Below, piece after piece: positions 49,115-57,892 of a stretch of 64,000 bases of DNA (position 1 is its first letter; the number at the start of each line of letters is the position of its first letter). The notes under the pieces were generated by a model. It ran no database searches and had not been told where the DNA came from. It saw only the letters and a list, made by a program, of their open reading frames with translations. This stretch comes from Nocardia pneumoniae NBRC 100136 (GTDB taxonomy: Bacteria > Actinomycetota > Actinomycetes > Mycobacteriales > Mycobacteriaceae): assembly GCF_000308755.1 (NCBI RefSeq), contig NZ_BAGF01000081.1:45539-109538 (forward strand). Direction: 5' to 3'. Made by a program: the position numbers and the translations under genes.

Positions 49115-49406
49115 CGCCAACCCCTCGAAATCCGTTGCGGACACGAACCTTGCGGACACGAACCAGCGGATCGACCCTACCTGCTTCGGCTTTCGAAATC
49201 CGGCGCGACGACACACCAAATAAAGAGGAATATTCTGCTCAATTTGCCGAAGGGAAGCAGGCGGTCCTGCTAGCGTCCACACCACGACGACTCCTGTCGG
49301 GGAGAGTGGTTGTCCGCCCGATGCCCATGGCGTGGGTGGTTGATTCGAAACCATTGCCGCCGAACGTGTCTGCCACGCTCGGCGCTGGACGCGAGGACTC
49401 GTGACC

Positions 49407-49742
49407 ATGAAGACCACACTCCTGCGAACCCTGCCCGGCCTCGCCTCGGCCTGCCTGCTGGCCACCACATTGCTGGCCGCGGGGTCGTCCGTTGCCGCGG
49501 CCGATCCGCTGGGCGAACTGTTGTGCGGCACCGGCTCCGCGCAGTTCTGCGCACCGACTGCGCCACCGCCGGTCAACCCGCCCCAGGCGAACAACCCACG
49601 GCAGCCGGGCAATCAACCGCAGGCGCCTTACTACAAGAACTGCACGGAGGTCCGCAACGCGGGCAAGGCGCCCCTGTTGCGCGGACAGCCGGGCTACGCA
49701 CCGCACCTGGACCGGGACAACGACGGAATAGCCTGCGAGTGA
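49407..49742 (+). CDS. secreted Excalibur-domain protein 1
   Basis: Exported protein of 111 residues: signal peptide ending near SVAAADP, a Pro/Gln-rich linker, and a C-terminal Excalibur domain YYKNCTEVRNAGKAPLLRGQPGYAPHLDRDNDGIACE with the DxDxDG-type calcium loop (DRDNDGIACE) and two conserved Cys. The domain is thought to bind calcium in extracellular proteins. ATG at 49407 sits nine bases after GAGGA. A second Excalibur gene follows 37 bases later. Confidence 0.9.
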   Translation: MKTTLLRTLPGLASACLLATTLLAAGSSVAAADPLGELLCGTGSAQFCAPTAPPPVNPPQANNPRQPGNQPQAPYYKNCTEVRNAGKAPLLRGQPGYAPHLDRDNDGIACE

Positions 49743-49779
49743 ACGGCACAGCGGCCGATCCCGGGAGCAGGATGGAGGG

Positions 49780-50097
49780 GTGAGTAACTCAGTTCGTCGC
49801 GTCGCGCCCGCGATCGGGGCGGCGCTGCTGGCGGCCGGGGCATGCGTCCTCGTGCCGCCGGTGGCGTCTGTCCCGCAATCGGCCGTCGCGATCGCGGGAC
49901 CGCACGACGACCATCCGATCCCGCACAATCGCTCCGGCCCCAGGGAAGACCACTCGTCGCCGGAGGAATCCGAGTCGCACAAGATCTACACCGATTGCGA
50001 CCAGGTCCGCGCAGAGGGCGTCGGCCCGCTGTATCGCGGGCAGCCCGGCTTCAATGCGCAGCTGGACCGGGACGGCGACGGGATCGCCTGCGACTAG
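49780..50097 (+). CDS. secreted Excalibur-domain protein 2
   Basis: Exported protein of 105 residues with a signal peptide (VAPAIGAALLAAGACVLVPPVASV), a His/Ser/Glu-rich linker and a C-terminal Excalibur domain IYTDCDQVRAEGVGPLYRGQPGFNAQLDRDGDGIACD. It is a diverged tandem paralogue of the preceding gene; linkers are unrelated while the domain is conserved. The GTG at 49780 is close to GGAGGG. Its TAG overlaps the opposite-strand TAG of the EmbR-like gene in the four bases CTAG. Confidence 0.88.
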   Translation: MSNSVRRVAPAIGAALLAAGACVLVPPVASVPQSAVAIAGPHDDHPIPHNRSGPREDHSSPEESESHKIYTDCDQVRAEGVGPLYRGQPGFNAQLDRDGDGIACD

Positions 50098-51212
50098 TGC
50101 AGGGCCTGGAAGGTCAGGATCGTCGCGCCGATCCGGATCTGGTCGCCGTCGGCGAGCAGCGTGCCGTTCTCGATCGGGTCGTCGTTGACGAAGACGCCGT
50201 TGGCCGAATGCAGGTCCTTGATCAGCAGTCCGGCGCGGCTGGGCATGATGTGCGCGTGGTAGCGGCTGGCCCGTGGATCCTCCAGGACCAGGTCGTTGTC
50301 GGTCATCCGGCCGATGCGCAGACCGCCCTGCGCGATCGCCACCATCCGGCCGTTCGGCAAACGCAGCTGACCGCTGCGCACCGCGCGCGGCACTTCGGTG
50401 ACCGTCTCGGTCATCGCCGCGGCCAACCGCTCGACCTGACGGAGTTCGACCGTGTTCAGCGGCTCCTGCCGCAGCACCCGCTGTTCCAGATCGATCAGCG
50501 CCGGTCCCGGATCGATGCCCAGTTCGTCGGCGAGCACCCCGCGCACCTTCCGGCACGCTTCCAGCGCGTCCGCCTGACGCCCGGACAGGTACAGCGCGGT
50601 GATCAACTGACCCCACAGCGGTTCCCGCAGCGGATGCTCGGTGGTCATCGCGACCAGCTCGCCGATCACCGACGACGCGCGCCCGCAGGCGATTTCGGCG
50701 TCGATCCGCGCCGAGGCGGCCAGCAGCCGCTCCTCGTCCATGGCGGTGGCGAAGCCGTCGGCGAATTGCAGACCGGCCAGATCCGCCAGCGCCCGGCCGC
50801 TCCATTCGCGCAGCGCCGCGGCGAACAGCTGGGCCGCGCCCGCGTGATCGCCCGCCTCCGCGGCGCGAGCGCCCTTCTCCCGCGCCGCCTCGAAACGGCC
50901 CAGGTCGCAGGCGCTCTCCTCGATCTCCAATCGGTACCCGGACGACTCGGTGCGCAGCACCGTAGCCGGGTCGACTCCGGAATTGCGCAGCGCCTTGCGG
51001 ATATTCGAGACGAAAACCTGCAGGCTGGCGGCATAGGAGTCGGGCGGATCCTCGTTCCACACCATGTCCGCGAGAGCGGCCGACGACACCGCGCGCCGCC
51101 GGTTCACCGTGAGCGCGGCGAGCAGAGCTCGCGGTTTGGGCCCGCCGACCGCCACCGGCTCACCGCCGACGAGCAGCCGCACGGGCCCGAGCACGCGCAC
51201 ATCCAGACTCAT
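50094..51212 (-). CDS. EmbR-like SARP regulator with C-terminal FHA domain
   Basis: Transcription factor of 372 residues with three parts: an OmpR-type DNA-binding domain (VRVLGPVRLLVGGEPVAVGGPKPRALLAALTVN...), a BTAD helical domain (about 95-245) and an FHA domain (about 275-365: GGLRIGRMTDNDLVLEDPRASRYHAHIMPSRAGLLIKDLHSANGVFVNDDPI) with the conserved GR, SR-H and N residues of phosphothreonine binding. This is the layout of mycobacterial EmbR, controlled by Ser/Thr kinases. Starts at ATG 51212, GTG 51218 or TTG 51221 are close together. Confidence 0.92.
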   Translation of the reverse strand: MSLDVRVLGPVRLLVGGEPVAVGGPKPRALLAALTVNRRRAVSSAALADMVWNEDPPDSYAASLQVFVSNIRKALRNSGVDPATVLRTESSGYRLEIEESACDLGRFEAAREKGARAAEAGDHAGAAQLFAAALREWSGRALADLAGLQFADGFATAMDEERLLAASARIDAEIACGRASSVIGELVAMTTEHPLREPLWGQLITALYLSGRQADALEACRKVRGVLADELGIDPGPALIDLEQRVLRQEPLNTVELRQVERLAAAMTETVTEVPRAVRSGQLRLPNGRMVAIAQGGLRIGRMTDNDLVLEDPRASRYHAHIMPSRAGLLIKDLHSANGVFVNDDPIENGTLLADGDQIRIGATILTFQALH

Positions 51213-51243
51213 GTGCACCAAGCCCCTGACGGGTGTACCAGGG

Positions 51244-52278
51244 TCAGGCGCTGATCGAGCGTCCGGCGGACTTCAGGTCGTTGCACGCCTCGACGACGCG
51301 CGCCGCCATCGCCGCCTCGGCCTTCTTCAGGTAGCTGCGCGGGTCGTAGGTCTTCTTGTTGCCCACCTCGCCGTCGATCTTCAGCACGCCGTCGTAGTTG
51401 GTGAACATGTGCCCGGCGACCGGCCGGGTGAACGCGTACTGGGTGTCGGTGTCGACGTTCATCTTCACCACGCCGAAGCGCAGCGAGTCCTCGATCTCGG
51501 ACTTCAGCGAGCCGGAGCCGCCGTGGAAGACGAAGTCGAACGGCTGCGCGTCGGCGGACAGGCCGAGCTTGGCCGCGGCGACGCGCTGACCCTCGGCCAG
51601 CACCGCGGGCTTGAGCACCACGTTGCCCGGCTTGTACACGCCGTGCACATTGCCGAAGGTGGCCGCGAGCAGGTACTTGCCGTTCTCGCCCGCGCCGAGC
51701 GCGTCGATGGTCTTCTCGAAGTCCTCCGGCGAGGTGTAGAGCTTCTCGTTGATCTCGGCCTCGACACCGTCCTCTTCGCCGCCGACGACGCCGATCTCGA
51801 CCTCGAGGATGATGTTGGCCGCGTGGGTGGCTTTCAGCAGCTCCTTCGCGATCTCCAGGTTCTCGTCGATCGGGATCGCGGAGCCGTCCCACATGTGCGA
51901 CTGGAACAGCGGGTTCTGCCCGGCGTTGACCCGCTCCTGGGAGATCGCGAGCAGCGGGCGAACGAAGGTGTCCAGCTTGTCCTTCGGGCAGTGATCGGTG
52001 TGCAGCGCGATGGTCACGTCGTACCTTGCAGCCACGACGTGCGCGAACTCGGCCAGCGCGACCGCACCGGTGACCATGTCCTTCACGCCCTGGCCGGAAC
52101 CGAATTCCGCACCGCCGGTGGAGAACTGGATGATGCCGTCGCTGCCAGCGTCCGCGAAGCCCTTGATGGCCGCGTTGATCGTCTCCGACGACGTGCAGTT
52201 GATGGCCGGGAAGGCGAAGGAGTTGGCTTTGGCCCTACCGAGCATCTCGGCGTAGACCTCCGGAGTCGCGATGGGCAC
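51244..52278 (-). CDS. fba: class II fructose-bisphosphate aldolase
   Basis: Zinc-dependent glycolytic aldolase of 344 residues. Motifs: IALHTDHCPKD (zinc His and catalytic Asp), EVEIGVVGGEEDGVEAE, AATFGNVHGVYKPGNV (zinc His), FVFHGGSGS (zinc His) and VVKMNVDTDTQYAFTRPV. The GTG at 52278 follows GGAGG, giving the expected N-terminus PIATPEVYAEMLG. Divergent from dedA, the arrangement known in mycobacteria. Confidence 0.97.
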   Translation of the reverse strand: MPIATPEVYAEMLGRAKANSFAFPAINCTSSETINAAIKGFADAGSDGIIQFSTGGAEFGSGQGVKDMVTGAVALAEFAHVVAARYDVTIALHTDHCPKDKLDTFVRPLLAISQERVNAGQNPLFQSHMWDGSAIPIDENLEIAKELLKATHAANIILEVEIGVVGGEEDGVEAEINEKLYTSPEDFEKTIDALGAGENGKYLLAATFGNVHGVYKPGNVVLKPAVLAEGQRVAAAKLGLSADAQPFDFVFHGGSGSLKSEIEDSLRFGVVKMNVDTDTQYAFTRPVAGHMFTNYDGVLKIDGEVGNKKTYDPRSYLKKAEAAMAARVVEACNDLKSAGRSISA

Positions 52279-52512
52279 AGTAAGACCTCCGTAGTTGTTG
52301 CGGCAAAGACCTATTTTGTCAGTGTTCACCCTAAGGCAGCGGTGTTTCGCCTGGTATGCAGGGATGGAGTGGATAGTTGACTCGCGAGTAATTTCGCGCA
52401 CAGCGCGAGCATTCTCAGGCGGAGCCGGTACTGTGGGGCCGGTAATTTGCGCTGGCAGCTTCCGACGCGGTGGCAAGCGATGCAGGCCAGCCGTATCGGG
52501 ACAGGAGGCCAC

Positions 52513-53235
52513 GTGATTCTGCAGGCAGCGACAGAATCGGTGACGAGCAACCTCGCGCTGACCGAGTTGCTCGACCCGATGCACCTGCTCACGGAGACGT
52601 GGCTGAAGAACGCGGTGCTGCCCGCCATCCTGGTGATCGTCTTCATCGAGACCGGCCTGCTGTTCCCGCTGCTGCCCGGCGACTCGCTGCTGTTCACCGG
52701 CGGCCTGCTGGCCGCGCAGCCGAATCCGCCGGTGTCGATCTGGGTGCTGGTGCCCGCCACCGTGCTCGTCGCGTTCGCGGGTGACCAGTCCGGGTACTGG
52801 ATCGGCCGGGCGATCGGGCCCGCGCTGTTCCACAAGGAGGACACCCGGTTCTTCAAGAAGCACTACGTGACGGAGACGCACGAGTTCTTCGAGAAGCACG
52901 GACCCAAGACGATCATCCTGGCCCGTTTCGTGCCGATCGTGCGCACCTTCATGCCGGTGCTGGCCGGTGTGTCCAAGATGGACTACCGCAAGTACGTGGC
53001 GTTCGACATCGTCGGCGCGCTGCTGTGGGGCGGCGGTGTCACGGTGCTCGGCTACTTCCTGGGCAATGTCGCGTTCATCCGGGACCACGTCGAGGCGATC
53101 TTCCTGCTCATCGTGTTCGTGTCGATCCTGCCCGGCATCACCGCGGTGGCGAAGAAGCTGCTCGGCCGCGGCGCGCCGGAGGCCGAGACGCCCGAGGCCG
53201 AGCTGACCGCCTCCACGAGCGAGCCCTCGCGCTGA
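52513..53235 (+). CDS. DedA-family membrane protein 1
   Basis: Polytopic membrane protein of 240 residues of the DedA/SNARE-associated family, which includes lipid flippases. Typical parts are FIETGLLFPLLPGDSLLFTGGLLA, VAFAGDQSGYWIGRAIG, FFEKHGPKTIILARFVPIVRTFMPVLAGVSKMDYRKYVAFDIVGALLWG. The FVPxxRTxxPxxAG motif is conserved. The GTG at 52513 has AGGAGG six bases upstream. Followed after four bases by a second dedA. Confidence 0.93.
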   Translation: MILQAATESVTSNLALTELLDPMHLLTETWLKNAVLPAILVIVFIETGLLFPLLPGDSLLFTGGLLAAQPNPPVSIWVLVPATVLVAFAGDQSGYWIGRAIGPALFHKEDTRFFKKHYVTETHEFFEKHGPKTIILARFVPIVRTFMPVLAGVSKMDYRKYVAFDIVGALLWGGGVTVLGYFLGNVAFIRDHVEAIFLLIVFVSILPGITAVAKKLLGRGAPEAETPEAELTASTSEPSR

Positions 53236-53239
53236 GCCG

Positions 53240-53965
53240 GTGTCGACGGCGCCTGCGCCCCTAGCTGTGGGCAGTTTCGATCCGCTGATGTCGGCGGGCC
53301 CCGCGCTCGTCTGGACAGTGGTGCTGACCTTCGTCTTCCTGGAATGCGCCGTGATCCTCGGGCTGTTCCTGCCGGGCGACTCCATGCTCATCACCGCGGG
53401 CATCGTGATGGCCTCGCACTCCTCCGGTGAGCGGCACGTGTGGGCGCTGTCGCTGGGCGCGATGGTCGCGGCGATCGCGGGCAATCAGGTGGGATACGTG
53501 ATCGGGCAGCGCGCCGGTCAGCATCTGGTGGCCCGCAAGGACGGCAGATACATCAACGTCCGCAACCTGCAACGGGTGGCGGAGTTGCTGCATCGGCACG
53601 GGTTCGTCGCGGTGCTGGTCGCGCGGTGGATTCCATGGGTGCGGACGCTGTGCCCGTCGGTCGCGGGCGCGGCGCGCATGGACCACCGCAAGTTCACCGT
53701 GGCCAGCACCATCGGCGCGATCGTCTGGGCGCCGGTGCTGTTGCTCATCGGCTACTACGCGGGCAGCTTCCTGGAACGGGTGCCGTGGCTGATGCCGATC
53801 GTGATCGGCACGCTGGTGGTGGGGCTGATCGTCGGAACGGTGCTCGGCGTGCGGCACTACCGGCAGGAGATGTCCCGGCCCGCCGAGGACTTCGACCTGG
53901 ACGACGCGCCGACCGTCGTGCTGGAGGCCCAGCCCTGCCCCAGGATCACAGACCCGCGGCGCTGA
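53240..53965 (+). CDS. DedA-family membrane protein 2
   Basis: Second DedA protein, 241 residues, starting four bases after the first and so in the same operon. Motifs: FLECAVILGLFLPGDSMLITAGIVMA, AIAGNQVGYVIGQRAGQ, LLHRHGFVAVLVARWIPWVRTLCPSVAGAARMDHRKF. The two proteins are clearly diverged, so they may form a pair. The C-terminal cytoplasmic tail holds DDAPTVVLEA, a Thr-x-x-Leu motif. The 3' end overlaps the convergent GH76 gene by 20 bases. Confidence 0.92.
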   Translation: MSTAPAPLAVGSFDPLMSAGPALVWTVVLTFVFLECAVILGLFLPGDSMLITAGIVMASHSSGERHVWALSLGAMVAAIAGNQVGYVIGQRAGQHLVARKDGRYINVRNLQRVAELLHRHGFVAVLVARWIPWVRTLCPSVAGAARMDHRKFTVASTIGAIVWAPVLLLIGYYAGSFLERVPWLMPIVIGTLVVGLIVGTVLGVRHYRQEMSRPAEDFDLDDAPTVVLEAQPCPRITDPRR

Positions 53966-55175
53966 CCTGGTAGGCCGCCTCCATCAGCATCCAGCCGGAC
54001 AACTGCACGGACAGATCGCGCTCGGGCACCTTGGAGGAGGTCACCGAACCGCCGGGGGTGAAGTATCCGGCTCCGGCGCTGCCACCGGGCAGTTGCGCCG
54101 GCTTGTTCCAATCGTGCCCGAACAGCGGCTCCCCCTCGACCTCGAGCCGGTTGGACCAGGCCGCCGTCGCGGATGCGCGCACGATCGCGGCCGCCGCGCG
54201 GCGATCGGCCAGTCGTGCGGGGTCCTCGCCGGGCAGCATCACCGCCACCACCGCCAGGTAGCGGGCCAGGATGCCGTTGAACAGTCCGCCGTCACCGCCG
54301 CCGCCACCGTGCACGACACCGTCGGTGGTCATGTGCTCTTCGACGGCCGCCAGCAGCCGGTGCACCCGGTCGATGTGCCTGGCCTCGCCGGTCTGCACGG
54401 CCAACTCGGTTTCCAGGCCGAGCGCGACGCCCTGGCAGTAGCTGAAGACGGGACGCTCGATCTCCCCGGAGGGCAGGTGGATGCCGTCCAGGATCAAGCC
54501 GGTCTCCTGGTCGCGCAGTGTCGCGTCCAACCAGTCGGCCATCTCCTGGGCACGCTGGATTCGCCCGAGGCGCACCAGCGCGATGGCGGCGGGGCCGTTG
54601 GCGGGCGCGTTGAAATAGTCCGAGCCGATGCGCCACGGCAGTCCACCGCCGATCTGCGGCTGCCAGCCCTCGTAGAGGGTTTTCTCCAGCGCGATCAGCG
54701 CGCTGCGCACAGTGGTGCCCTGGGTGCGCTCGGCCCGTTCCAGCGCGATCGCCAGCCAGGCCATGTCGTCGTAATAGCGGTTGGTCCAGCCGGTGAGATT
54801 GCGGAGGCGGTGCGAGCGCGCCAGTGCGGCAAGTCGCTTGCGGCGCAGGGGAGTCGGCACCCGGTTGGCGGCGTCGGTGGCACAGTCGATCAGATGCGCC
54901 TGCCACCAGTAGTGCCAGGAACCGAAGACGCGCTCGCGCTTGGTGGCCGGCCAGCCCACCACGCCCAGCGCTGTGCCCGGCAGCGCCCACAGCGCGCGCA
55001 GGTGACGCGAGACGATCGCGGATTCGGCCATGTCGGCACGTTCGGACCACAGTGTCGCGGGAGCGACGGCGTCCCGGCCCGCCCGTGACAGGCCGGTCGG
55101 CGGGTGCGGTGCCGCGGAGGCCGCTTCGGCGTGCTCCGCGTGCGGCACGTCGAGATCGTCGCTCCGCGAGGTCAT
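53946..55175 (-). CDS. glycoside hydrolase family 76-type protein
   Basis: Protein of 409 residues with an (alpha/alpha)6 barrel typical of alpha-1,6-mannanases: NRYYDDMAWLAIALERAER has the paired catalytic Asp; IGGGLPWRIGSDYFNAPANGPAAIALVRLGR, FSYCQGVALGLETEL and FNGILARYLAVVAVMLPGED follow. No signal peptide is visible, so it may work in the cytoplasm or be exported otherwise; the M. tuberculosis counterpart is Rv0365c. Possible substrate is the mannan of lipomannan. Confidence 0.88.
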   Translation of the reverse strand: MTSRSDDLDVPHAEHAEAASAAPHPPTGLSRAGRDAVAPATLWSERADMAESAIVSRHLRALWALPGTALGVVGWPATKRERVFGSWHYWWQAHLIDCATDAANRVPTPLRRKRLAALARSHRLRNLTGWTNRYYDDMAWLAIALERAERTQGTTVRSALIALEKTLYEGWQPQIGGGLPWRIGSDYFNAPANGPAAIALVRLGRIQRAQEMADWLDATLRDQETGLILDGIHLPSGEIERPVFSYCQGVALGLETELAVQTGEARHIDRVHRLLAAVEEHMTTDGVVHGGGGGDGGLFNGILARYLAVVAVMLPGEDPARLADRRAAAAIVRASATAAWSNRLEVEGEPLFGHDWNKPAQLPGGSAGAGYFTPGGSVTSSKVPERDLSVQLSGWMLMEAAYQVSAAGL

Positions 55176-55218
55176 GATTCAATGGTGCCAGCATTGAACG
55201 CATTTATGCGTCCGATTT

Positions 55219-55260
55219 GTTACGAAAGCGATGTGAAATCGTGGCGATTCGCTTCGTAAC
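55219..55260. promoter_or_regulatory. inverted repeat upstream of the GH76 gene
   Basis: GTTACGAA (55219-55226) and TTCGTAAC (55253-55260) are perfect reverse complements separated by 26 bases, 43-85 bases upstream of the GH76 start and past the end of the methyltransferase gene. It could be an operator of GH76 or a terminator of the methyltransferase. Confidence 0.45.
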
Positions 55261-55292
55261 CGCAAGATCTCCTGTTCAGGCGCTCGTCGCCG

Positions 55293-55979
55293 TCACCAAG
55301 CTGTCGTGAGATCGGCGTGTTGCCGAATCCACGCGTGCATCGCGATTCCCGCGGCCACGCCCGCGTTGATACTGCGGGTGGAGCCGAACTGCGCGATCGA
55401 CACCGTCATCACGGCGGCCTGCTTGGCGTGGTCGGTGACCCCGGGACCCTCCTGGCCGAACAGCAGCAGGCACTCACGCGGCAGCGTGACCGTCTCCAGC
55501 GGGACCGAACCCGGCACGTTGTCGACGGCGACCACGGTGAGGCCCGTGCGTTCGCTGAAGGCCAGCAGTTCCCCGATATCCGCGTGATGCTCGATGTGCT
55601 GGTAGCGATCGGTCACCATCGCGCCGCGCCGGTTCCAGCGCCGCCTGCCCACGATGTGCACGGCCGCGGCCGCGAAGGCGTTCGCCGTGCGGACCACCGT
55701 GCCGATATTCGCGTCGTGCCCGAAATTCTCGATCGCGACGTGGAACGGGTGCCTCCGCCGATCGATGTCGGCGATGATCGCCTCGCGAGTCCAGTATCGG
55801 TAGGCGTCCACCACATTGCGGCGGTCGCCGCCCGCCAGCAACTCCGGATCCAGCCGCGGATCCTGCGGCGGCGGCTCGGCGTGCTCGACGTCCCACGGAC
55901 CGACGCCGTGCGAGTGCGCACCCCACTCCGTCGGCCCGGGTAGGTCCTGGTCCGTCGCGTCCGGCACGGGGTGGCTCAC
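55293..55979 (-). CDS. SpoU/TrmH-family RNA 2'-O-methyltransferase
   Basis: SPOUT-class methyltransferase of 228 residues that methylates a ribose in tRNA or rRNA. The three motifs are visible: VAIENFGHDANIGTVVRTANAFAAAAVHIVG (motif 1), CLLLFGQEGPGV (motif 2) and VSIAQFGSTRSINAGVAAGIAMHAWIR (motif 3). The first 50 residues form a variable extension. I chose GTG at 55979 because TAGCAT lies seven bases upstream, implying a leaderless mRNA; GTG at 56006 is possible. Confidence 0.92.
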   Translation of the reverse strand: MSHPVPDATDQDLPGPTEWGAHSHGVGPWDVEHAEPPPQDPRLDPELLAGGDRRNVVDAYRYWTREAIIADIDRRRHPFHVAIENFGHDANIGTVVRTANAFAAAAVHIVGRRRWNRRGAMVTDRYQHIEHHADIGELLAFSERTGLTVVAVDNVPGSVPLETVTLPRECLLLFGQEGPGVTDHAKQAAVMTVSIAQFGSTRSINAGVAAGIAMHAWIRQHADLTTAW

Positions 55980-56028
55980 GTCGATGATGCTAGTTCCGGC
56001 CACCACGCCGACGACGGGTGGCCGGGGC

Positions 56029-56367
56029 TCAGTAGCTGGACGAGCTTCCCGCGAAGACGCCGATCACGCCGAGCACCACGAAAAGCACGACGATCAACAG
56101 GCTGAGCACCAGCAGCACCGTCGCGATGATGCCGCAGATGTAGCCCGCGTTGACGTTCCCCCGGCCGCCGATGGCGCCACCGGACGCGTCGATCTCGTTG
56201 AGTGCGCGCTTGCCCATCACCCAGGCGAACGGGCCCATGATCTGGCACAGCACGAGGCTCAGGATGCCCAGGATCAGGATCGTGGTGGCTTGCGGATGGT
56301 CCGGAGGCGGTCCGTAGGCACCGTAGGCTGGGTAGCCGTACGGCGGCTGCTGCGGCGGGTAGCTCAT
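56029..56367 (-). CDS. DUF4190 family membrane protein
   Basis: Protein of 112 residues: a Pro/Tyr/Gly-rich N-terminus (YPPQQPPYGYPAYGAYGPPP) and two hydrophobic segments (ILILGILSLVLCQIMGPFAWVMG and IIATVLLVLSLLIVVLFVVLGVIGVF), as in the DUF4190 family. Function unknown. TACCAT lies seven bases before the ATG, so the mRNA is probably leaderless. Confidence 0.85.
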   Translation of the reverse strand: MSYPPQQPPYGYPAYGAYGPPPDHPQATTILILGILSLVLCQIMGPFAWVMGKRALNEIDASGGAIGGRGNVNAGYICGIIATVLLVLSLLIVVLFVVLGVIGVFAGSSSSY

Positions 56368-56456
56368 CCGCAGGATGGTAGCGGTGTGGCTGGCTACACC
56401 ACCATTCGGCGGCCATCTCCATCGAACGTTCGCGCCCCGGCGACAACCATGGAGTC

Positions 56457-57827
56457 ATGACCGAGACACACGCCGAATCGACCCTCGTACTGGAGCCGCC
56501 ACCAGGTGAGCCCGAACCGGCTGAGCACGTGCTGCGCACCGCGCTGCTCGCGCCGCTGCGTGCCCGGTTCTGGAAGGAACTCGTCTATGTCCTCACGGTT
56601 TTCGTGCTCGGTTGCGCGGCCGTCGCCTACCTGTTCTTCGGTTTCGGCGGCGGGCTGTACGTCGCGATCACCATCATCGGCCTGCCGGTGCTCGCGGTGG
56701 TGCTACTCGGCGGCCGGGCCTGGGGGCGGATCTACCGTGCGCTGGCCAGGGACCTACTCGGCGTCACCGTCACACCGCCACCACCGTTCGCGCCCGCACG
56801 CGGCGTGATCGCATTTCTCAAGGGCGCGTTGACCGATCGGGTGAGCTGGCGGGCAGTGCTGTTCCTGCTCGCGCAAGTGGTGCTCGGCGTGGTGGTCGGG
56901 TACCTGGTGCTCGTCACGGTGGCGATGACCATGTTCACCGCGCTCTCCCCGATCCCGTGGGCGCTGGTCCACCCGACCAATGTCGACGAGAACGGTGTCG
57001 AGCACCAATCCATTTTTCAGCTCGGCGATTTCTACGTCGACAGCTGGCCGAAGGCGCTCGGGTTCGCGTTGCTGGGCGTCCTGGGTTGCCTGGTGCTGCC
57101 CTGGTTGGTGCGCGGCGTCTGCTGGGTGCACGGACTGCTCACCATGGCCCTGCTCAGCGCGACGGCGCGCGACCGCAGGGTGATCGAATTGCAGGAGAGC
57201 AGGCGGACCGCGGTGGAGGATTCCGCGGCCACACTGCGCAGGCTGGAACGCGACCTGCACGACGGGACGCAGGCCAGACTGGTCACCATCGCGATGGCGC
57301 TGGGGCGGGCCGAGGACCGGCTCGCGGCGGGCGGCGATCCCAGCGACCTGATCGCCGACGCGCACGCCAGCTCCAAGGAGGCGCTCACCGAGCTGCGCGA
57401 GCTGGTACGCGGAATCCACCCGCCCGCACTGGAACTGGGTCTCGAACCGGCCCTGGAGACGCTGACCGCGCGCTGCTCGGTGCCGGTGGAGCTGCGGGTG
57501 CACCTGCCCGAGCGCCCGAGCCCGGCCATCGAGGCGATCGCGTACTTCTCGGTCGCCGAGCTGCTGACCAACGTGGTGCGGCACGCGCATGCCACCCGTG
57601 CGTGGGTGTCGGTGCTGCCGGGCGACGCGCGTACCATCGCGGTGACCGTGCGCGACAACGGAATCGGCGGCGCGGTGGCGCCTATGGACGGCGCGATCGG
57701 CGCGGGCAGCGGGCTGTCCGGTCTCGCGGCGCGAGCCCGCACCGTGGACGGAACGCTGACCGTGCAGAGCCCGGCGGGCGGACCGACCGTGGTGACCATC
57801 GTGTTGCCGCTGGCTGGGTCGCGATGA
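56457..57827 (+). CDS. sensor histidine kinase (HisKA_3 type)
   Basis: Membrane-bound kinase of 456 residues. Four or five membrane segments lie in residues 40-235 (a putative sensor domain), then a HisKA_3 dimer domain with the phosphorylated His in RRLERDLHDGTQARLVTIAMAL and an ATPase domain with AELLTNVVRHAHATRAW (N-box), DNGIGGA and GSGLSGLAARARTVDGTLTVQSPAGG (G-box). It pairs with the response regulator immediately downstream. The stimulus is unknown; such pairs often respond to cell-envelope stress or antibiotics. Confidence 0.93.
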   Translation: MTETHAESTLVLEPPPGEPEPAEHVLRTALLAPLRARFWKELVYVLTVFVLGCAAVAYLFFGFGGGLYVAITIIGLPVLAVVLLGGRAWGRIYRALARDLLGVTVTPPPPFAPARGVIAFLKGALTDRVSWRAVLFLLAQVVLGVVVGYLVLVTVAMTMFTALSPIPWALVHPTNVDENGVEHQSIFQLGDFYVDSWPKALGFALLGVLGCLVLPWLVRGVCWVHGLLTMALLSATARDRRVIELQESRRTAVEDSAATLRRLERDLHDGTQARLVTIAMALGRAEDRLAAGGDPSDLIADAHASSKEALTELRELVRGIHPPALELGLEPALETLTARCSVPVELRVHLPERPSPAIEAIAYFSVAELLTNVVRHAHATRAWVSVLPGDARTIAVTVRDNGIGGAVAPMDGAIGAGSGLSGLAARARTVDGTLTVQSPAGGPTVVTIVLPLAGSR

Positions 57828-57892
57828 ACGAGCGACTCGACAACACAGCGCGCGTCGCGCCTGACGGAGCCCAGCGCCAGCGGGGCGCAGCG

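Noticed and set aside
47870..49273. Open frame of 467 codons opposite the DUF4185 gene
   Set aside because: No family resemblance, and the opposite frame has a signal peptide and conserved domain.
52279..53484. N-terminal extension of fba to 53484
   Set aside because: The extension is antisense to dedA and the GTG at 52278 has a strong ribosome-binding site and the conserved N-terminus.
57824..57892. Longer response regulator start at 57824
   Set aside because: It would add 23 unconserved residues; kept only as an alternative because of its ATGA overlap with the kinase gene.
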